From Bacteroidota bacterium (lineage in GTDB: Bacteria; Bacteroidota; Bacteroidia; Chitinophagales; LD1): a stretch of DNA of 6,439 nucleotides. Below, piece by piece: positions 4,236 through 6,439 of the stretch (position 1 is the first letter of the stretch; every line of letters begins with the position of its first letter). The notes below the pieces were generated by a model that was given only the letters and a program-made list of their open reading frames with translations, was not told the DNA's origin and did no database searches. The position numbers were made by a program, and so were the translations under genes. Where the stretch lies: contig JAFDYP010000573.1 of NCBI GenBank assembly GCA_018267355.1, positions 1 to 6,439 of the forward strand, in the 5' to 3' direction.

Positions 4236-6284
4236 ATGACCTCCGCCCGACTCAGCCGATCTGTCACCCGACTGATGTGCAGCCTGCTGTGCCTGCTCAC
4301 AGTGCCTGCGTGGGCGCAGCGTGACTCTGTCAATCTCAAAGAGTTCGTCTATACCGGCACGCTCAAGGAGCTGCGCAAGGATGACTTTGCCATACCCGTA
4401 GAGATATATCCGCAGTCATACTTCCTCAAAAGCAACGTGACCAACCTCTCGCAGGCCATGACCATGATCAGCGGCATACAGGCCAATCTCGATGGCTCGA
4501 TAGATGGCGCCAGTGATATAGAGATAAACGGGCAAGAGGGGATCTACACGCTCATCACCATAGATGGCCTGCCCATCTCCGGCGGCAATAACAATGTCTA
4601 TGGCCTGGAGGGTATCTCTATGGCTATCATAGACCGCATAGAGGTGATCAAGGGGCCCGCCTCTACCGTATACGGCTCAGATGCAGTGGCGGGTGTGGTC
4701 AATGTGATCACCAAAAGCTCCGAGCGTACGCCAAAGTTCTTTGGCAATGTGCGGTACAGCACTTACAATGAGCTCAACGCCGAGGTAGGCTTTAATATCA
4801 AAGCCCAGAAGGCAAATGGTATCATCACGGCCAACCTGTACCAGATGGGCACACACTGGGACAAGGACCATGACGGCTATACCGATATACCCCTCACGAC
4901 GCGCGGGTCGCTCTTTACCAAGTGGACCTTTCGCAATAAATACAAGAAGCTCTCGTCTATCTATGGCCGCTACATCTATGAGGACCGCATGGGCGGGCAG
5001 CTCGACTACTCGCGCAGGTGGTTTGGCTCTGACTCTGTATATGGTGAGCGGATCAGGACCGATAGGTTTGAGGTCTATGGCAACTTCCTGCTGCCGGTCA
5101 AAAAGGAGAACGTCTCCCTGCAGGTATCCTATACTGACCATGCACAGAATGCCTGGTATGGTTACAATCCCTTCAATAACCACGAGCGCAACGGGCGCCT
5201 GCAGCTACTGTATGACAATAAAATAGGAGGCATCAGCGAGATGATGGTGGGAGCCATGTACAAGCTCTACTGGTACAAGGACAATATCTCTGATGTAGAC
5301 TCTGCCACAGGGGCCACGCATGCGCTGATCAATCACTTTGCGGCGGTCTTCATACAAGACATGATACATCTCAATCCGCAGAATGAGATACTGGCTGGCA
5401 TCCGCTATGAGTACAACTCGCTCTACAAAGGCAACGCTATCTGCCCGCGCTTTGACTACAAGTGGAGCTCGCTGAAGAAGATGGACTTCGTGCGCTTTGG
5501 CCTCGGTAGTGGCTTTCGCACGCCTAATGTATTCTCAGATGACAGGTACGCCTTTACCAATAATAAGAAGATCATCATCAGCGGTGACATCAAGACGGAG
5601 CTAAGCTACGGCGCGCACCTCAGCTACGAGCGCAAGATAGACGCCAGGGGCAACTTCAACATAGAGGCCAATGGCTTCTTCAATACCATCATCAATAAAA
5701 TAGAAGTAGACATCCACTCGCGCCCGGATGCGGTGATCTATAGCAATGATGGCTCTCTCAATATCAGCACGGGCGTGAACGTGAACGTAGATATGAACTT
5801 CCGCATACCGCTATCGGCACATATCGGTATGACGGGCATGCTAAACAGGGACCTCTCTCAGGATGGCAGCGGCCACTATGTCTATAGTAATGTGATCAAT
5901 GCACCGGCCTACACGGCCAACTACGTGATCACCTATGCCTTCAAAAAGCCGGGACTATCCATAGACTGGACCGGCCTGATCAACTCGCCCATGTATCTCA
6001 ATACGGTCTACGGAGACGACCGGCCACAGCGCTCGCCCTGGTACTGCCTCATGAACCTGCAACTGACCAAGACCTTCAAGTTTGGCCTGGACATCTATGC
6101 CGGTGGCAGTAATTTATTGAACTTCCGCCCGCAAAACCTGATCCTGCGCGGCAATGATCCCTTCAATAAATACGTGACCGACCTGGACAATAATCCGCAT
6201 AACTACCGTTTTGATGCCAGCTATATCTATGCGCCCAATCAGGGTGCGAAGGGTTATGTGGGGTTGCGGTGGCATATAGAGTGA
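4236..6284 (+). CDS. TonB-dependent outer-membrane receptor
   Basis: A 682-residue outer-membrane beta-barrel that imports a substrate (siderophore, metal complex or similar; not identifiable here) using TonB/ExbBD energy. The signal peptide is residues 1-27: Arg-rich start, hydrophobic core LMCSLLCLLTVPAWA, likely cleaved before Gln28. DSVNLKEFVYTGT (30-42) fits a TonB-box region. The plug domain runs to about 165, with SDIEINGQEG, TLITIDGLPISGG and the hallmark IEVIKGPASTVYGSDAVAGV (135-154). The remainder is the barrel, ending SYIYAPNQGAKGYVGLRWHIE; the last residue is Glu rather than the usual aromatic. There is no carboxypeptidase-like N-terminal domain and no SusD partner, so a SusC-type glycan importer is unlikely. 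The ATG at 4236 is chosen because it gives a complete signal peptide; no Shine-Dalgarno sequence is evident. It lies 99 bases after exbD in the same frame. Residues 83-93 lack a cysteine pair remembered from close homologues. Confidence 0.95.
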   Translation: MTSARLSRSVTRLMCSLLCLLTVPAWAQRDSVNLKEFVYTGTLKELRKDDFAIPVEIYPQSYFLKSNVTNLSQAMTMISGIQANLDGSIDGASDIEINGQEGIYTLITIDGLPISGGNNNVYGLEGISMAIIDRIEVIKGPASTVYGSDAVAGVVNVITKSSERTPKFFGNVRYSTYNELNAEVGFNIKAQKANGIITANLYQMGTHWDKDHDGYTDIPLTTRGSLFTKWTFRNKYKKLSSIYGRYIYEDRMGGQLDYSRRWFGSDSVYGERIRTDRFEVYGNFLLPVKKENVSLQVSYTDHAQNAWYGYNPFNNHERNGRLQLLYDNKIGGISEMMVGAMYKLYWYKDNISDVDSATGATHALINHFAAVFIQDMIHLNPQNEILAGIRYEYNSLYKGNAICPRFDYKWSSLKKMDFVRFGLGSGFRTPNVFSDDRYAFTNNKKIIISGDIKTELSYGAHLSYERKIDARGNFNIEANGFFNTIINKIEVDIHSRPDAVIYSNDGSLNISTGVNVNVDMNFRIPLSAHIGMTGMLNRDLSQDGSGHYVYSNVINAPAYTANYVITYAFKKPGLSIDWTGLINSPMYLNTVYGDDRPQRSPWYCLMNLQLTKTFKFGLDIYAGGSNLLNFRPQNLILRGNDPFNKYVTDLDNNPHNYRFDASYIYAPNQGAKGYVGLRWHIE

Positions 6285-6288
6285 GAAG

Positions 6289-6300
6289 AGTAAATTTACT
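6289..6300. promoter_or_regulatory. Perfect 12-bp palindrome AGTAAATTTACT before the right-edge gene
   Basis: It lies 4 bases after the receptor stop and 6 bases before the ATG at 6307. It could be an operator for the downstream gene. TAAATTTA within it matches seven of eight positions spanned by the Bacteroidota -7 element TAnnTTTG, but the nearest upstream TTG (6264-6266) is 24 bases away, slightly too far, and the site is very close to the start codon. No intrinsic terminator for the receptor gene is visible here. Confidence 0.35.
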
Positions 6301-6306
6301 ATTAGT

Positions 6307-6439
6307 ATGTATGTCGTAAACAAAAAGGACTTGATCATCCACAACAAACTTCTTTCGTTCGATAGTAATATTTTAGAGGTTATTGAGAAGGACGGAGTTT
6401 TTATTGTTATGATCGACTGGGATAATGCCGATCCCAATA
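6307..6439 (+). CDS. Small hypothetical protein, 3'-truncated by the window edge
   Basis: An open frame of 44 codons starts MYVVNKKDLIIHNKLLSFDS and runs off the right edge without a stop. The visible part is acidic and hydrophobic in alternation, with strand-like segments NILEVIEKDG and VFIVMIDWDN (21-40), suggesting a small cytoplasmic beta-rich protein. It vaguely recalls short proteins of the type 'IEKVLEVDGLIVVLL...NVFALDKNGNILWQI' in Bacteroidota and Firmicutes, of unknown function and in some cases adjacent to toxin genes; this is memory only. There is no signal peptide or membrane helix. The start is the first ATG after the receptor stop, 22 bases downstream; no Shine-Dalgarno sequence is seen. 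Codon use is AT-rich (aaa, att, gat, tta), unlike the GC-richer receptor gene, which suggests a different origin. Confidence 0.6.
   Translation, partial: MYVVNKKDLIIHNKLLSFDSNILEVIEKDGVFIVMIDWDNADPN

Noticed and set aside
4677..5183. Leftward 168-codon frame and rightward 136-codon frame (4816-5226) inside the receptor gene
   Set aside because: Both overlap the well-supported TonB-dependent receptor and show no domain features.
6114..6437. 107-codon leftward frame at the right edge
   Set aside because: It begins at a TTG, runs into the receptor 3' end and opposes the rightward partial frame; no motif is recognisable.

Overview
The window looks like part of a Bacteroidota chromosome, probably a Chitinophagales-type lineage. 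The evidence is the protein styles: a metallo-beta-lactamase/double-rhodanese fusion, an ExbD with the VDLTPMVDLAF signature, and a TonB-dependent receptor ending in SYIYAPNQG. Shine-Dalgarno sequences are not evident before the starts, and the intergenic GC-rich palindromes resemble those scattered through many Bacteroidota genomes. The taxonomic call comes from recognising families, not from a search.

Layout. Bases 1-1105 hold the 3' part of a FAD-dependent oxidoreductase of the DadA/glycine-oxidase type on the + strand; its beginning lies outside the window. It converges, with only 4 bases between stop codons, on a 466-residue persulfide-dioxygenase-like MBL/rhodanese protein on the - strand (1110-2510). 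A 350-base intergenic region (2511-2860) follows, AT-rich and ending in two diverged palindromic repeats. Next are three + strand genes: an orphan protein resembling phage terminase small subunits (2861-3391), an ExbD/TolR-family energy-transduction protein (3579-4136), and a TonB-dependent outer-membrane receptor (4236-6284). The gap at 3392-3578 contains a strong hairpin repeat. A second, AT-rich reading frame starts at 6307 and runs off the right edge.

How the genes relate. ExbD and the receptor form a plausible functional pair: ExbD helps couple the proton motive force to TonB, which drives uptake through the receptor. ExbB and TonB are not in the window. The MBL/rhodanese protein belongs to sulfide/persulfide detoxification and has no obvious link to the transport genes. 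The terminase-like gene has no phage neighbours and sits between two palindromic repeat loci.

Most notable points: the MBL protein has Ile54 where the first metal-binding histidine of HxHxDH is expected, a change needing at least two base substitutions; the terminase-like gene is an orphan bracketed by repeats; the receptor lacks a cysteine pair I remember from its close relatives; and the partial right-edge gene differs sharply in composition. I found no convincing new multi-gene system, CRISPR array, tRNA, rRNA or insertion sequence.
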